From the NCBI GenBank assembly GCA_024235095.1, contig JACKNC010000001.1, positions 1,215,501 to 1,279,500 on the forward strand: DNA of 64,000 nucleotides, in the 5' to 3' direction. The notes beneath the pieces are model-generated. The model did not search any database. It was not told where the DNA came from and saw only the letters and a program-made list of their open reading frames with translations. The stretch's first letter is position 1, and each line of letters opens with the position of its first letter. Below, piece after piece: positions 17,564 to 26,521 of this stretch. This stretch comes from Gammaproteobacteria bacterium (GTDB lineage: Bacteria; Pseudomonadota; Gammaproteobacteria; Competibacterales; Competibacteraceae). Made by a program: the position numbers and the translations under genes.

Positions 17564-18919
17564 GTGGACCATAACTTGTGGAAAACCTGCCAGGATTGCC
17601 TGGAACGTGAATTGTCCGAACAACAGCTAAGCACCTGGATCCGGCCACTGCACGCGCAGGAAGAAGCTGGCGTTCTGCTCTTGCTGGCGCCAAATCGTTT
17701 CGTCCTCGACTGGGTCAAGAAGCATCATTTGAAGCAGATTCAGGCAGTGCTCGCCCGATTGCAGCCCGAACAGCCTCCAGAGGTGCGCCTGGAAATCGGC
17801 GGCAGCGACGTCTCGCTCGCGCCAATCACCTCCATCGAGGAGTCGCCAAAGAAGGAATTCATTAGTGAATCCAAAACGGAAACGACTGAATTGCTAAAAA
17901 GCGGTGTCCTCAACGCCGATTTCACATTCACCACCTTTGTCGAGGGCAACTCCAACCAGATTGCCCGGGCCGCCTGCCTGCAAGTGACCGAGAACCCAGG
18001 TAAAGCCTACAATCCGCTGTTCATTTATGGGGGTACCGGGCTCGGAAAAACTCATCTTATTCATGCGGTTGGAAATATGTTACGCGAACGTAATCCCGAA
18101 TCCAGGGTGGTCTACCAGAATTGCGAATACTTTGTGGCCGACATGGTACGTTCCCTGCAACATAACGCCATCAACGAATTCAAGCGCCGCTACCGCTCGC
18201 TAGACGCCCTGTTAATCGACGATGTGCAATTCCTGGCCGGCAAGGAGCGCTCCCAGGAAGAATTCTTCTACACTTTCAATAGCTTGCTGGAAAGCCGCCA
18301 ACAAGTCATCCTCACCTGCGACCGCTACCCTAAGGAAGTCGACGGGTTGGAAGACCGGCTTAAATCCCGGTTTGGCTCCGGCCTGACCGTGGCCATTGAA
18401 CCGCCGGAACTGGAAACCCGGGTCGCGATTCTCAAGAGCAAGGCTGAACAGACGCAGCTTGAATTACCGGATGAGGTTGCGTTTTTCATCGCCCAGCGCA
18501 TCCGCTCCAATGTTCGTGAACTGGAAGGCGCATTACGGCGCGTTTACGCCAACGCTCAGTTCACCGGACGGGCTATTACCATCAGCTTCGTCAAGGAAGT
18601 GCTTAGCGATCTGCTGACCTTGCAGGACAAATTGGTCACCATTGAAAACATTCAGAAAACAGTAGCGGACTACTACAAAATCCCAGTCAGCGAACTGCTA
18701 TCAAATAGCCGCTTGCGCACTTTGTCCCGTCCCCGCCAGATGGCGATGGCCCTGACCAAGGAACTCACCACGCTCAGCTTGCCCGACATCGGCGAAGCGT
18801 TCGGCGGGCGCGACCATACCACCGTGCTGCACGCCTGCAGAAAGATTCGGGAACTCCAAAAGCGCGAACTGCAAATCCGAGATGATTACACAAATTTGCT
18901 CACAACCCTCACTAACTAG
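17564..18919 (+). CDS. dnaA: chromosomal replication initiator DnaA
   Basis: 451 residues from GTG 17564, with AGGGA upstream. Domain I is at the N-terminus ('LWKTCQDCLERELSEQQLST'). Domain II is a variable linker (~residues 85-115). The AAA+ core has Walker A 'GGTGLGKTHL', Walker B 'ALLIDDVQFLAGK' and the sensor/arginine-finger region. Domain IV carries the DNA-binding signature 'GRDHTTVLHACRKI'. It unwinds the origin that lies directly downstream. It is divergent from rpmH. Confidence 0.98.
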   Translation: MDHNLWKTCQDCLERELSEQQLSTWIRPLHAQEEAGVLLLLAPNRFVLDWVKKHHLKQIQAVLARLQPEQPPEVRLEIGGSDVSLAPITSIEESPKKEFISESKTETTELLKSGVLNADFTFTTFVEGNSNQIARAACLQVTENPGKAYNPLFIYGGTGLGKTHLIHAVGNMLRERNPESRVVYQNCEYFVADMVRSLQHNAINEFKRRYRSLDALLIDDVQFLAGKERSQEEFFYTFNSLLESRQQVILTCDRYPKEVDGLEDRLKSRFGSGLTVAIEPPELETRVAILKSKAEQTQLELPDEVAFFIAQRIRSNVRELEGALRRVYANAQFTGRAITISFVKEVLSDLLTLQDKLVTIENIQKTVADYYKIPVSELLSNSRLRTLSRPRQMAMALTKELTTLSLPDIGEAFGGRDHTTVLHACRKIRELQKRELQIRDDYTNLLTTLTN

Positions 18920-18928
18920 GAAAATACC

Positions 18929-18958
18929 TGTGGATAACTGCTGTGGATAAGTGGATAA
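18929..18958 (+). promoter_or_regulatory. DnaA box cluster adjacent to dnaA
   Basis: Two perfect TGTGGATAA boxes (18929-18937, 18942-18950) and one AGTGGATAA (18950-18958) follow the dnaA stop by a few bases. Confidence 0.9.
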
Positions 18959-18994
18959 CTTTTTGAATAGTGTTTATATAGCCTTTTTATAGTT

Positions 18995-19114
18995 TGTAAT
19001 TTATTTCATAAAAATAAGTAAAATCAATATTATAAATCATAATAATCCGGTTTTTGTCCTATAATTAATAAAATTGACTGTAATTTATTTCATAAAAATA
19101 AGTAAAATCAGTAT
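18995..19114. repeat. AT-rich direct repeat in the presumed DNA-unwinding element
   Basis: Two copies of a 36-base sequence with one mismatch, at 18995-19030 and 19079-19114, each beginning TGTAATTTATTTCATAAAAA. They lie between the two DnaA box clusters. This duplicated AT block is the best candidate for the melting region. Confidence 0.85.
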
Positions 19115-19192
19115 AATATTATGTAAAATATGTATTTTTTCAGGTTTTTATCCGAAATTGAATGCTAACCATGAAAAATTGGCGAAATAGCC

Positions 19193-19379
19193 TGTGGATA
19201 ACTCTGTGGATAACTTTGCCATTTCTGTGGATAACTCGGCCTAACCTGTGGATAACTTTTTCGGTCAAAAAAAGTTATCCACAGGAAAATCGACTTATCC
19301 ACATTTTATCCACAGGGTTATCCACAGGCAAAACTCGTGTAGCTTATTGATGATAAAAGATAAAAAAAAGTTATCCACA
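19193..19379. promoter_or_regulatory. main DnaA box array of oriC
   Basis: Nine perfect boxes: four TGTGGATAA (19193-19255) followed by five TTATCCACA (19275-19379), at mostly 11-23-base spacing, so the two halves point at each other around ~19265. Confidence 0.93.
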
Positions 19380-19556
19380 AAAATTGCCCTCCCTAATAAT
19401 AATAATCTTTTAAATATAAAAAATAATTATTGATTGACCCCGTTTGGAGCGCGTCAACAAAAGCTAAATTTTTAAAACCCCTGACCTTGGTCGGGAATTA
19501 GCCCCCACCCGCTGGACCGTTGCCACGGGTTTTGAAAACACCTTCGGGAGAAACGC

Positions 19557-20657
19557 ATGAAACTGGAAGCCAAGCGCGAGCAATTGCTCAAACCGCTTCA
19601 ACACGTCATCGGCGCAGTCGAGCGTCGGCAAACACTGCCGATCCTGACCAACGTGCTTCTAGCGGCGCGAGAGCACGATTTGACGATGACGGCTACTGAT
19701 TTGGAAGTCGAATTATCCGCGCGAACAGAACTGGCTGTGGAAACGCCTGGCGAGATTACCTTGCCCGCTCGACGTCTGCATGACATCCTGCGGGCCTTGC
19801 CGGAAGACGCGACGGTAGTGCTCAGCGGCGAGGGGGATAAGGCAACCGTGCGTTGCGGACGCAGCCGCTTTACCCTGGTCACGCTGCCCGCCGCCGATTT
19901 TCCCACGCTGGAGGATTTGCCTTTCGAGGGCGATATCCGCCTGCGCCAGGGCGACCTGCGCGGCATGATCGAGCGCACCCACTTCGCCATGGCTCAGCAG
20001 GACGTGCGCTACTACCTGAACGGCCTGCTGCTGGAGACCGCGCCCGGCGTGATCCGGCTGGTGGCGACGGATGGCCACCGGCTGGCGTTCCAGGAGTTGA
20101 AAGCCGAAGTTGATGTCGCAGAAACCCGCCAGATCATCGTGCCTCGCAAGGGAATTCTGGAGCTGTTGCGGCTACTGGCCGACAGCGACGCCGAAGTCGT
20201 GCTTAATCTCAGCGTCAACCACATTCGGTTGGTGCTTGGCGAAATTCGCTTTACCTCCAAGCTGATCGACGGCAGGTTCCCGGATTATCAACGCGTCATT
20301 CCTCGCGAGAGCGGTCGGGTCGTCATCGCCGACCGGATGGCGTTGCGCAGCGCACTGGCCCGGACCGGCATCGTACTCAACGACAAAACTCAGGGGATCA
20401 ACTTGCAACTGGAGGACTGGATTTTGCGGGCAAAGGCGCGCAATCCCGACCAGGAAGAGGCCGAGGAGGAAGTTGAGATCAACTACAACGGCGGTGCTCT
20501 GGAGATCGGCTTCAACGTGATTTATCTGCTCGACGCCTTGGGTGCCTTGAATGGCGAGTTAGCCAAACTATCATTTTCCGATGCCGCCAGCAGTTGCCTG
20601 ATTGAGGAGGCCGAGGGCGAAGGTGGACGCCATGTCATCATGCCCATGCGGCTTTGA
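19557..20657 (+). CDS. dnaN: DNA polymerase III beta sliding clamp
   Basis: 366 residues, full length. It begins 'KLEAKREQLLKPLQHVIGAV' and 'RRQTLPILTNVLL', ends in the clamp C-terminus 'HVIMPMRL', and shows three repeated clamp folds. It tethers polymerase III to DNA. It follows oriC and precedes recF by about 30 bases, a common dnaA-dnaN-recF order. Confidence 0.98.
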   Translation: MKLEAKREQLLKPLQHVIGAVERRQTLPILTNVLLAAREHDLTMTATDLEVELSARTELAVETPGEITLPARRLHDILRALPEDATVVLSGEGDKATVRCGRSRFTLVTLPAADFPTLEDLPFEGDIRLRQGDLRGMIERTHFAMAQQDVRYYLNGLLLETAPGVIRLVATDGHRLAFQELKAEVDVAETRQIIVPRKGILELLRLLADSDAEVVLNLSVNHIRLVLGEIRFTSKLIDGRFPDYQRVIPRESGRVVIADRMALRSALARTGIVLNDKTQGINLQLEDWILRAKARNPDQEEAEEEVEINYNGGALEIGFNVIYLLDALGALNGELAKLSFSDAASSCLIEEAEGEGGRHVIMPMRL

Positions 20658-20686
20658 GAAACTTCAGGCGCTGGGAGTGAGTGCGG

Positions 20687-21769
20687 ATGCGCATCGAGAC
20701 TCTCGACATCTCCGGTTTTCGCAACTTGTGCAGCATTCGTCTGGAGTGTTCGCCCGGTTTGAATCTGGTCATTGGCCCGAACGCCTCCGGCAAGACCAGT
20801 TTGCTGGAGGCGCTTTATTTTCTGGGACGGGGACGTTCGTTTCGCACCCGCCAGCCCCAGGAGCTGATCCAGACCGGTGAGCCAGTTTTCCGGGTCGTTG
20901 CGATTTTGCAAACCGCCGAGGGTCGGCGAGTGCCGGTGGGCCTGGAGCGCGATGCACGCGAACTGACAGCGCGCATTGGCGGCGTTCCGACCCGGTCGCT
21001 GGCGGACCTGGCCCGGCAGACGCCGGTGTTGCTGCTGAATCCCGACAGCCATCGTTTGCTGGAAGACGGGCCGCAACAGCGGCGGCGCTTCATGGACTGG
21101 GGATTGTTTCACGCCGAGCCAGGGTTCTTCGACGCCTGGCGTCGCTACAACAGCGCGTTGCGCCATCGCAATGCGGCGCTGCGGTCCGGCGCTGCGAATC
21201 GGGTGGTGGATGCCTGGGATGGCGAGTTGACGGCGGCGGCTATTCTCGATCGGATGCGCGAAACCTTCTGTAAGGCCCTGGAAGGCGTTTTAAGGCGATT
21301 TATTGGGGAGACCCTGGTTGGGCTAGAGGTCGGAGTTGATTATCGCCGTGGTTGGCCTCTGGAGCCGTCTGAACGCGATTTCCCTGAGTGGCTTCATGTG
21401 GGGCGTGATCAGGATCGTCAGCAGGGTTATACCCGGCTCGGCCCACATCGCGCTGACTTTGCCATTCGCATCGATGGCCGCCCACCTTCCGAAGCGCTGT
21501 CGCGTGGTCAGCAAAAGCTGCTGGTGATTGCCCTGGTGCTGGCGCAGGCGGAACTGTACCATCGTCACGTTGGCGATTCCTGTATCCTACTGATCGATGA
21601 TTTGCCAGCGGAACTGGATGCCGATAATCGGGTGCGGGTCATGCGCGTCCTGGCGACGCTTGACGTGCAGTTGTTCATTACCGCCATTGAGCCGGGATTG
21701 CTGGACACTGCTCTTTGGCGGGAAAATCGGACTTTCCAGCTTTCCCAAGGCGAATGGGCGACGGGTTAG
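20687..21769 (+). CDS. recF: DNA replication and repair protein RecF
   Basis: 360 residues from ATG 20687, preferred over GTG 20681 because GGGAG at 20673-20677 is spaced correctly for the ATG. Walker A is 'GPNASGKTSLLEAL'; the ABC signature 'LSRGQQKLLVIALVLAQ' and Walker B 'ILLIDDLPAELD' are intact. It loads RecA at gaps with RecO and RecR. gyrB, which follows recF in many relatives, is absent here; pyrE follows instead. Confidence 0.96.
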   Translation: MRIETLDISGFRNLCSIRLECSPGLNLVIGPNASGKTSLLEALYFLGRGRSFRTRQPQELIQTGEPVFRVVAILQTAEGRRVPVGLERDARELTARIGGVPTRSLADLARQTPVLLLNPDSHRLLEDGPQQRRRFMDWGLFHAEPGFFDAWRRYNSALRHRNAALRSGAANRVVDAWDGELTAAAILDRMRETFCKALEGVLRRFIGETLVGLEVGVDYRRGWPLEPSERDFPEWLHVGRDQDRQQGYTRLGPHRADFAIRIDGRPPSEALSRGQQKLLVIALVLAQAELYHRHVGDSCILLIDDLPAELDADNRVRVMRVLATLDVQLFITAIEPGLLDTALWRENRTFQLSQGEWATG

Positions 21770-21836
21770 CGGTAGATTAGCGTGAGTGTGGAAGCCGGAC
21801 AAATTCATGAGCAACTTCCTGTTTCCGCTCGTGGAA

Positions 21837-21857
21837 CCTGATACCTGATACCTGGAA
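21837..21857 (+). repeat. heptamer repeat, CCTGATA type, three units
   Basis: CCTGATA, CCTGATA, CCTGGAA in tandem directly before pyrE. The preceding GTTTCCGCTCGTGGAACC looks like a parS-type sequence with three extra bases in the middle. The same 7-bp period occurs beside other parS-like sites at 29.8 and 33.0 kb. Confidence 0.7.
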
Positions 21858-21866
21858 TTCTGAACC

Positions 21867-22514
21867 ATGCATAACCATCAACGCAACTTTCTCGACCTAG
21901 CCATTGACCGGGGCGTATTGCGCTTTGGCGAATTTACTCTCAAATCCGGGCGAATCAGCCCCTATTTTTTCAATGCGGGCCTGTTCAACAGTGGCGCAGC
22001 CTTGGCGCGGCTGGGCCGTTGTTACGCGGCGGCGATCAACGAAGCTGGATTGGAATTCGATGTCTTGTTCGGACCCGCCTACAAAGGAATTCCGCTCGTC
22101 GCCGCCGTTGCCGTTGCGTTGGCCGAACAGCAGGGGCGCGACCTGCTTTGGTGCTTTAACCGCAAAGAAGCCAAGGATCATGGCGAAGGGGGGCTGATCG
22201 TCGGCGCTCCGCTCCAGGGCCGCGTTTTAATCGTGGACGATGTCATCACCGCCGGCACCGCCATTCGCGAGACGATGCATATTCTGGCCGCGCATGGGGC
22301 AACGCCTGCCGGGGTCATCATCGCCCTGGATCGTCAGGAACGGGGTCAAGGGGCATTATCGGCTGTGCAGGAAGTCGAACGCGATCAGGGTATTTCCGTG
22401 ACATGCATCATCACTCTGAACGATTTGATCGCCTATCTGGCTGACCGACCAGAATATGCGCAATATCTGGAACAGATGCGTGATTATCGGAAACGGTATG
22501 GAATTGCTGATTAA
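21867..22514 (+). CDS. pyrE: orotate phosphoribosyltransferase
   Basis: 215 residues. It converts orotate and PRPP to OMP in pyrimidine synthesis. It begins 'FLDLAIDRGVLRFGEFTLKS' with 'FNAGLFNSG'. The PRPP loop 'VLIVDDVITAGTAIRE' and the mobile loop around 'RKEAKDHGEGG' are intact. It lies 97 bases after recF, separated by a heptamer repeat, and may have its own promoter. An SDR gene follows after 16 bases. Confidence 0.96.
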   Translation: MHNHQRNFLDLAIDRGVLRFGEFTLKSGRISPYFFNAGLFNSGAALARLGRCYAAAINEAGLEFDVLFGPAYKGIPLVAAVAVALAEQQGRDLLWCFNRKEAKDHGEGGLIVGAPLQGRVLIVDDVITAGTAIRETMHILAAHGATPAGVIIALDRQERGQGALSAVQEVERDQGISVTCIITLNDLIAYLADRPEYAQYLEQMRDYRKRYGIAD

Positions 22515-22530
22515 GCGAGGCTAAAAATCT

Positions 22531-23262
22531 ATGACTCAAGCGTTAAATCCCTCTTTGAAAAACCAGGTCGCGCTAATCACTGGCGGAGGGCGGGGCATCG
22601 GCGCGGCGACCGCTGAGGCGTTAGCGAATAAAGGCGCTCAGGTAATTGTCGCCAGCCGCACTCAGGAAGAACTCAGCGCTACGGTTGACCGGATACGCGC
22701 CAGTGGACTGAGCGCTTCCCTAATAACGCTTGATGTCGCCGATGAGGCTACTGTAGAAGCGGCGTTTGCGAAAATCGCCACGGACTTTGGTCGATTGGAC
22801 CTCCTGGTCAACAACGCCGCCATGATGTTAAGTGGGCCGTTCGCCGAACTGGCAATGAACGACTGGGATCATTTGATGGCGGTCAACCTGCGCGGCGCGG
22901 TGTTATGTGCGCAACAGGCGTTTCGACTGATGCGCGAGCGCGGCGGCGCCATCGTTAACGTGTCTTCATTGGGCGGCGTGTCGGGGACGGAGAAGTTCCC
23001 CGGCTACGCAGCTTACACCGTCAGCAAGTTTGCCCTGACCGGCTTAACTGAGGCGTTGGCCGCCGAAGGGCGGGATTGTGGAATTCGCGTCAATGGCGTA
23101 GCGCCGGGGGCGGTGGATACCGCGATGTTGCGGCAAGCCGCGCCGCATTTGCGCACCCGCACCGGTCCAGCGGATGTCGCCAAGGTGATTGCTTTCCTGT
23201 GTGACCCAGCCGAATCCGGATGCATGACCGGGGCAACGCTGGTCATTAACAGTAATCTGTAG
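22531..23262 (+). CDS. short-chain dehydrogenase/reductase (FabG-like SDR)
   Basis: 243 residues of a classical SDR: N-terminal nucleotide motif 'TGGGRGIGAATAEAL', 'NNAAMM', active-site 'SSLGG' and 'YAAYTVSKFALTGL' with the Tyr-x-x-x-Lys pair, then 'VNGVAPGAVDTAM'. NAD(P)-dependent oxidoreductase; the substrate cannot be told from sequence. It follows pyrE by 16 bases, so it is probably co-transcribed. Its 3' end overlaps the convergent creC gene by 17 bases. Confidence 0.88.
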   Translation: MTQALNPSLKNQVALITGGGRGIGAATAEALANKGAQVIVASRTQEELSATVDRIRASGLSASLITLDVADEATVEAAFAKIATDFGRLDLLVNNAAMMLSGPFAELAMNDWDHLMAVNLRGAVLCAQQAFRLMRERGGAIVNVSSLGGVSGTEKFPGYAAYTVSKFALTGLTEALAAEGRDCGIRVNGVAPGAVDTAMLRQAAPHLRTRTGPADVAKVIAFLCDPAESGCMTGATLVINSNL

Positions 23263-24697
23263 CTGGCAGCGTTAATTTCGCAACCACGCCGGTCGCTTTT
23301 CCACTCTGATCCAAAAGGTTATCTACTGCAATGTTTCCGCCGTGCAGGTGCGCCACTTCCCGAACAAACGCTAATCCCAGTCCCGTGCTTTTGCGCCCGG
23401 TGTCCGGGCGGGGCAGCGAGTAAAACCGTTCAAATAGCCGTTCGTGGGCATAGTCGGGGATAGCGCCGCCGCTGTTGGCGACCGTCAATCGCCAGGCGTC
23501 GTCGAGCCTTTCGGCGTCCAGGGTAACGATGCCCTGATCCGGCGTGAAATCGAGCGCATTGTCCAGCAAATTGCCCATCGCCTGGGCGATTAGAAACGAT
23601 TCGCCAAGCACCATAGCGTTTTCCGGGATTCGTTGGTCAATGCGCAACTGCTTGCGGGCTATGGTCGGTGCGCGGGAGATCAGCAAATCCTCCACAATTC
23701 GCCACAGCCATACCGGGCGTTGTTCCTGAAGTTCGCGCCGTTGCTCAACGGTCGCCAGCGCCAGCAGGCGCTCGACCAGTTGTTGCAGCCGCTCCGCTTC
23801 AGTGGCCACCAGACTGACGAACCGTTCGCGTTGGGTTGTCGGCAGTTCGTCCTGCAACAATTCCGCAGCGCCGGTAATTGCCGCCAAAGGACTTTTCATC
23901 TCATGCGTCAAGGTATGGACATAGCGCTCCACATAATCCCGACCTTCCAACCGGTCGCGCATCGTTGCCACCGCTTCCGCCAGCGCCTGCATTTCCGGGC
24001 CGCCGCCCTGGGGAACCGTGACTCGTTGGCCCTCAGCCGCCGCACGGGCGTAAGCCGCGAGACGATGGATCGAACGCGCCAGCGCCCAGGAAAATCCCAG
24101 TCCCACCGTCAGCGATACGGCCACCAGCACAGCGGCGGCGCGGCGCAGCTTGGCCTCCGCCCGGTCCACATAGGGTTGGATGCTGGAGCCGGGCTTGGCT
24201 ACACTCAACACACCGATAATCCGTTCTTCATCCCGAATCGGCGCCGCCACGTACATGACCGAGGTTCGCTCATCATCAGGATTTTCCCGGGTCGTGCGCG
24301 CGCCATATTCACCGCGCAAGGTCAGATAAACATCGTTCCAGCGCGAATAATCCTGGCCAACCGCCTGATCGGTAGAATCAAACTGGACGATACCGCGCTC
24401 ATCGGTAATGTACACCCGATGGTCCAGAGTGTTTTTCACAATATCCCACACCTCGGCGTTGGGGGTCCGCTGTGCATACTCTGCTAATCGGGCTTGAAAA
24501 CGGCCATTGCTCAGGTTGCCATTCAACACCTCATCCCGAGCCAGCACCGCCAGCAGATTGGCTGTATCGATTAATGTCTCTTCGGTGGCCTGACGGAACG
24601 CGGGTTTGATTTCCACGCCCAGAATGTTGAGGGAAAAGTACACGCCGAGGCCGACAATCAGAAAGTAGCCGAGAAACAGTTTAAGACCCAGATGCAT
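23246..24697 (-). CDS. creC: CreC-type sensor histidine kinase
   Basis: 483 residues from ATG 24697, eight bases after the creB stop (a TTG at 24721 would add eight residues). Membrane helix 1 is 'LFLGYFLIVGLGVYFSLNIL', followed by a ~150-residue periplasmic Cache-like sensor, helix 2 near 'AAAVLVAVSLTVGLGFSWAL', then HAMP, the phospho-acceptor box 'THEMKSPLAAITGAAELLQ' and the HATPase domain ('NLLDNALDFTP', 'GLGLAFVREV'). It matches the CreC order and lies with creB. In enterics CreBC responds to carbon metabolism; the signal here is not known. Confidence 0.85.
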   Translation of the reverse strand: MHLGLKLFLGYFLIVGLGVYFSLNILGVEIKPAFRQATEETLIDTANLLAVLARDEVLNGNLSNGRFQARLAEYAQRTPNAEVWDIVKNTLDHRVYITDERGIVQFDSTDQAVGQDYSRWNDVYLTLRGEYGARTTRENPDDERTSVMYVAAPIRDEERIIGVLSVAKPGSSIQPYVDRAEAKLRRAAAVLVAVSLTVGLGFSWALARSIHRLAAYARAAAEGQRVTVPQGGGPEMQALAEAVATMRDRLEGRDYVERYVHTLTHEMKSPLAAITGAAELLQDELPTTQRERFVSLVATEAERLQQLVERLLALATVEQRRELQEQRPVWLWRIVEDLLISRAPTIARKQLRIDQRIPENAMVLGESFLIAQAMGNLLDNALDFTPDQGIVTLDAERLDDAWRLTVANSGGAIPDYAHERLFERFYSLPRPDTGRKSTGLGLAFVREVAHLHGGNIAVDNLLDQSGKATGVVAKLTLPATDYC

Positions 24698-24705
24698 GAT
24701 TGGAC

Positions 24706-25416
24706 TCAGGAATCGTCGCAAACATGGATCGAGTAACCCAGGCCGCGATGGGTGCGAATCGGGTCCAGCGTGGTGTCGATTTCCCGCAGTTTGGCCCGCA
24801 GAGTTTTAATGTGCGTATCCACGCTGCGCTCGAAACTGGCGGCTGGATCGGACCAAACATGGTCCATCAATTGCGCGCGGGAAAATACCCGTTCGGGTTG
24901 AGCGAGCAGCGTCTTGAGCAGTAAATATTCATAGCGAGTCAAGTCCAGAGGATGGTTGTGAAACCGAATGGTGGCGCGGACTTCATCGACCTCAAACCAG
25001 GTCTTGCCGGCATTTGGAGCAATATTAACCTTATCGATGACGGGAGGATTGCGAACGGTGCGTTTCAGAATGGCCTTGACCCGGGCCGCCAGTTCGCGGG
25101 GGCTGAACGGCTTGGTCACGTAGTCGTCAGCTCCCAGTTCCAGGCCAAGCACCCGATCCAGCTCGGCATTTCGGGCAGACAGGATGAGCACCGGGATTTC
25201 CGAATCGCGCCGCAACCGTTTCAGTAACTCCAGTCCTGAACCGTCGGGCAGTCCCAAATCGAGGATCAGGAGATCACAGGGCGCTGCCGTCAATTCGGCT
25301 TCAGCCTCGCAGACCAGGGTCCGCCAGGTCACCTGAAAACCCTCGCTGGTCAGAGCAAATTCAACCACTTCCGCGATGGACGGTTCGTCCTCGATTAACA
25401 GGATGCGGGCAGTCAT
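24706..25416 (-). CDS. creB: CreB-type OmpR-family response regulator
   Basis: 236 residues from ATG 25416 (an upstream in-frame start would add non-conserved residues). Receiver domain: 'ILLIEDEPSIAEVV', phospho-Asp in 'DLLILDLGLPDGSG', and 'LGADDYVTKPFSPRELAARV'. The C-terminal winged helix contains 'LTRYEYLLLKTLLAQPERVF' and 'VDTHIKTLRAKLR', the OmpR-type DNA-binding helix. It pairs with the adjacent kinase. No cre-tag repeats (TTCAC-N6-TTCAC) were noticed in the promoter regions of this window. Confidence 0.87.
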   Translation of the reverse strand: MTARILLIEDEPSIAEVVEFALTSEGFQVTWRTLVCEAEAELTAAPCDLLILDLGLPDGSGLELLKRLRRDSEIPVLILSARNAELDRVLGLELGADDYVTKPFSPRELAARVKAILKRTVRNPPVIDKVNIAPNAGKTWFEVDEVRATIRFHNHPLDLTRYEYLLLKTLLAQPERVFSRAQLMDHVWSDPAASFERSVDTHIKTLRAKLREIDTTLDPIRTHRGLGYSIHVCDDS

Positions 25417-25448
25417 GTTTGCCTCGATTGGGCCAAACCAATAGATTT

Positions 25449-26456
25449 CTACTCCGGCGCGCAAATTTCCCGACGCTGGATGGCAACGATTGTGCGAAAC
25501 ACTAGAACGGCAACGACCAGTGAGAGAATCGCTAGCAGTCCGATCCCAAGGAGATCAAATATTAAACTAGGCAGGCGGGCGCCCATGATCAATGTGGCCA
25601 GGGTCAGCGCCGCTAGTGGGAAAGAGTAAGCCCAGGCGGAGATGAAGAAGGGCAGGCGTAAAAAACGCACGGCGTTGCTCGCCAGGAGCAGGCCCAGGAA
25701 CAATGCGCTGTAATACAAGATGCGGGCAAAAGCGTCTAGTTCGCCAGTCAACGCGAGATAGGCGATGAAGCCCACCGAGGGCGGCGCCAACAAAATGAAC
25801 AGGGTCGGCGCTAACCGCACGGGCAGCGGCTCGTGAAAAAACAGTCGATACAGCACGATGGTCATTAACACGATCCAGAACACCAGGCCAATGCTGAAAA
25901 AGAACCAGGACAATTCCGGCGAGGCCAGCCGCACCCCGGCAATCGGGATAACAATGTTGCCAACCACCGGAATAAACCAGGCCGGGTTAGCGTGTTTGAT
26001 ATCGTAGTGAGTATGGTGAATCCAACTGCCGAAAATGGCCAGGGTGAATCCCAGATGCAGGAGAGCGCCGGCGATCCACAGCCAGAATGCGGCTTCAGGC
26101 GCTCTCTCCAGATACACAATAGCGAGCAGCAACAAGGAAATCGATACAGTAGGGAAAAAGTTAATGCGGATGGGGTGACGCATTTCCATAACGACAGCTT
26201 GTGGATAACGCAAGGCTTTCAAGCCATAAAAAATCAGCAAAATAATGAACAAGGCGGTGACTGCGCCACGCAAACCCGCGCTGATGATCGGCGGCGCTCC
26301 CAGGACTGCGTGAGCTTTCTGCCAGGCCAGAGTGAGACCGGCTAGACCCATGACAGTTGAGAAAAATGCAATGGGAAAATGTTCGAGACACAAATGCGTG
26401 GTTGCCGGGCTGGGTGCGGCAGTCGGCACGGGGGATGTTGGGGAGGCGGTGTTCAT
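25449..26456 (-). CDS. SLAC1/TehA-family anion channel or dicarboxylate transporter
   Basis: 335 residues with about ten hydrophobic helices. It begins after a Pro/Ala-rich N-terminus with 'FPIAFFSTVMGLAGLTLAWQ', and contains 'ANPAWFIPVVGNIVIPIAG', the typical TDT/SLAC1 signature. This family includes TehA (tellurite resistance) and plant SLAC1 anion channels. It is 32 bases upstream of creB on the same strand, so channel and two-component system may share a transcript. A 7-bp palindrome lies 46 bases upstream of the ATG (separate entry). Confidence 0.85.
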   Translation of the reverse strand: MNTASPTSPVPTAAPSPATTHLCLEHFPIAFFSTVMGLAGLTLAWQKAHAVLGAPPIISAGLRGAVTALFIILLIFYGLKALRYPQAVVMEMRHPIRINFFPTVSISLLLLAIVYLERAPEAAFWLWIAGALLHLGFTLAIFGSWIHHTHYDIKHANPAWFIPVVGNIVIPIAGVRLASPELSWFFFSIGLVFWIVLMTIVLYRLFFHEPLPVRLAPTLFILLAPPSVGFIAYLALTGELDAFARILYYSALFLGLLLASNAVRFLRLPFFISAWAYSFPLAALTLATLIMGARLPSLIFDLLGIGLLAILSLVVAVLVFRTIVAIQRREICAPE

Positions 26457-26501
26457 GTTATCAATCCTGTGCTACCAAAGATGGAATGCAGTTCGATAGT
26501 T

Positions 26502-26521
26502 ATATTAGCATAATCTAATAT
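26502..26521. promoter_or_regulatory. candidate repressor operator upstream of the SLAC1/TehA gene
   Basis: ATATTAG, 6 bases, CTAATAT: a perfect 7-bp inverted repeat, 46-65 bases upstream of the minus-strand ATG at 26456. The surrounding AT-rich sequence also offers -10-like hexamers. Such AT-rich palindromes are typical operators of small winged-helix repressors (ArsR type), but no regulator gene of this kind is in the window. Confidence 0.4.

Larger units (their letters stand above)
18920..19556. other. replication origin oriC between dnaA and dnaN
   Basis: 637 bp, non-coding and very AT-rich. It has 11 perfect DnaA boxes. Six read TGTGGATAA, at 18929, 18942, 19193, 19205, 19226 and 19247. 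Five read TTATCCACA, at 19275, 19295, 19306, 19318 and 19371. A one-mismatch box is at 18950. Between the two clusters, 18959-19190 is almost pure A/T and holds a direct repeat, a good candidate for the unwinding element. The inverted arrangement (six one way, then five the other) is compact and clear. This is the usual oriC position for many bacteria. Confidence 0.93.

Noticed and set aside
21821..21838. An eighth parS site (GTTTCCGCTCGTGGAACC)
   Set aside because: Three extra bases break the palindrome centre, so it was not counted, though it may be a decayed site beside a heptamer array.
23633..24487. A 284-codon plus-strand frame opposite creC
   Set aside because: Shadow of the histidine kinase gene; no recognisable domain.
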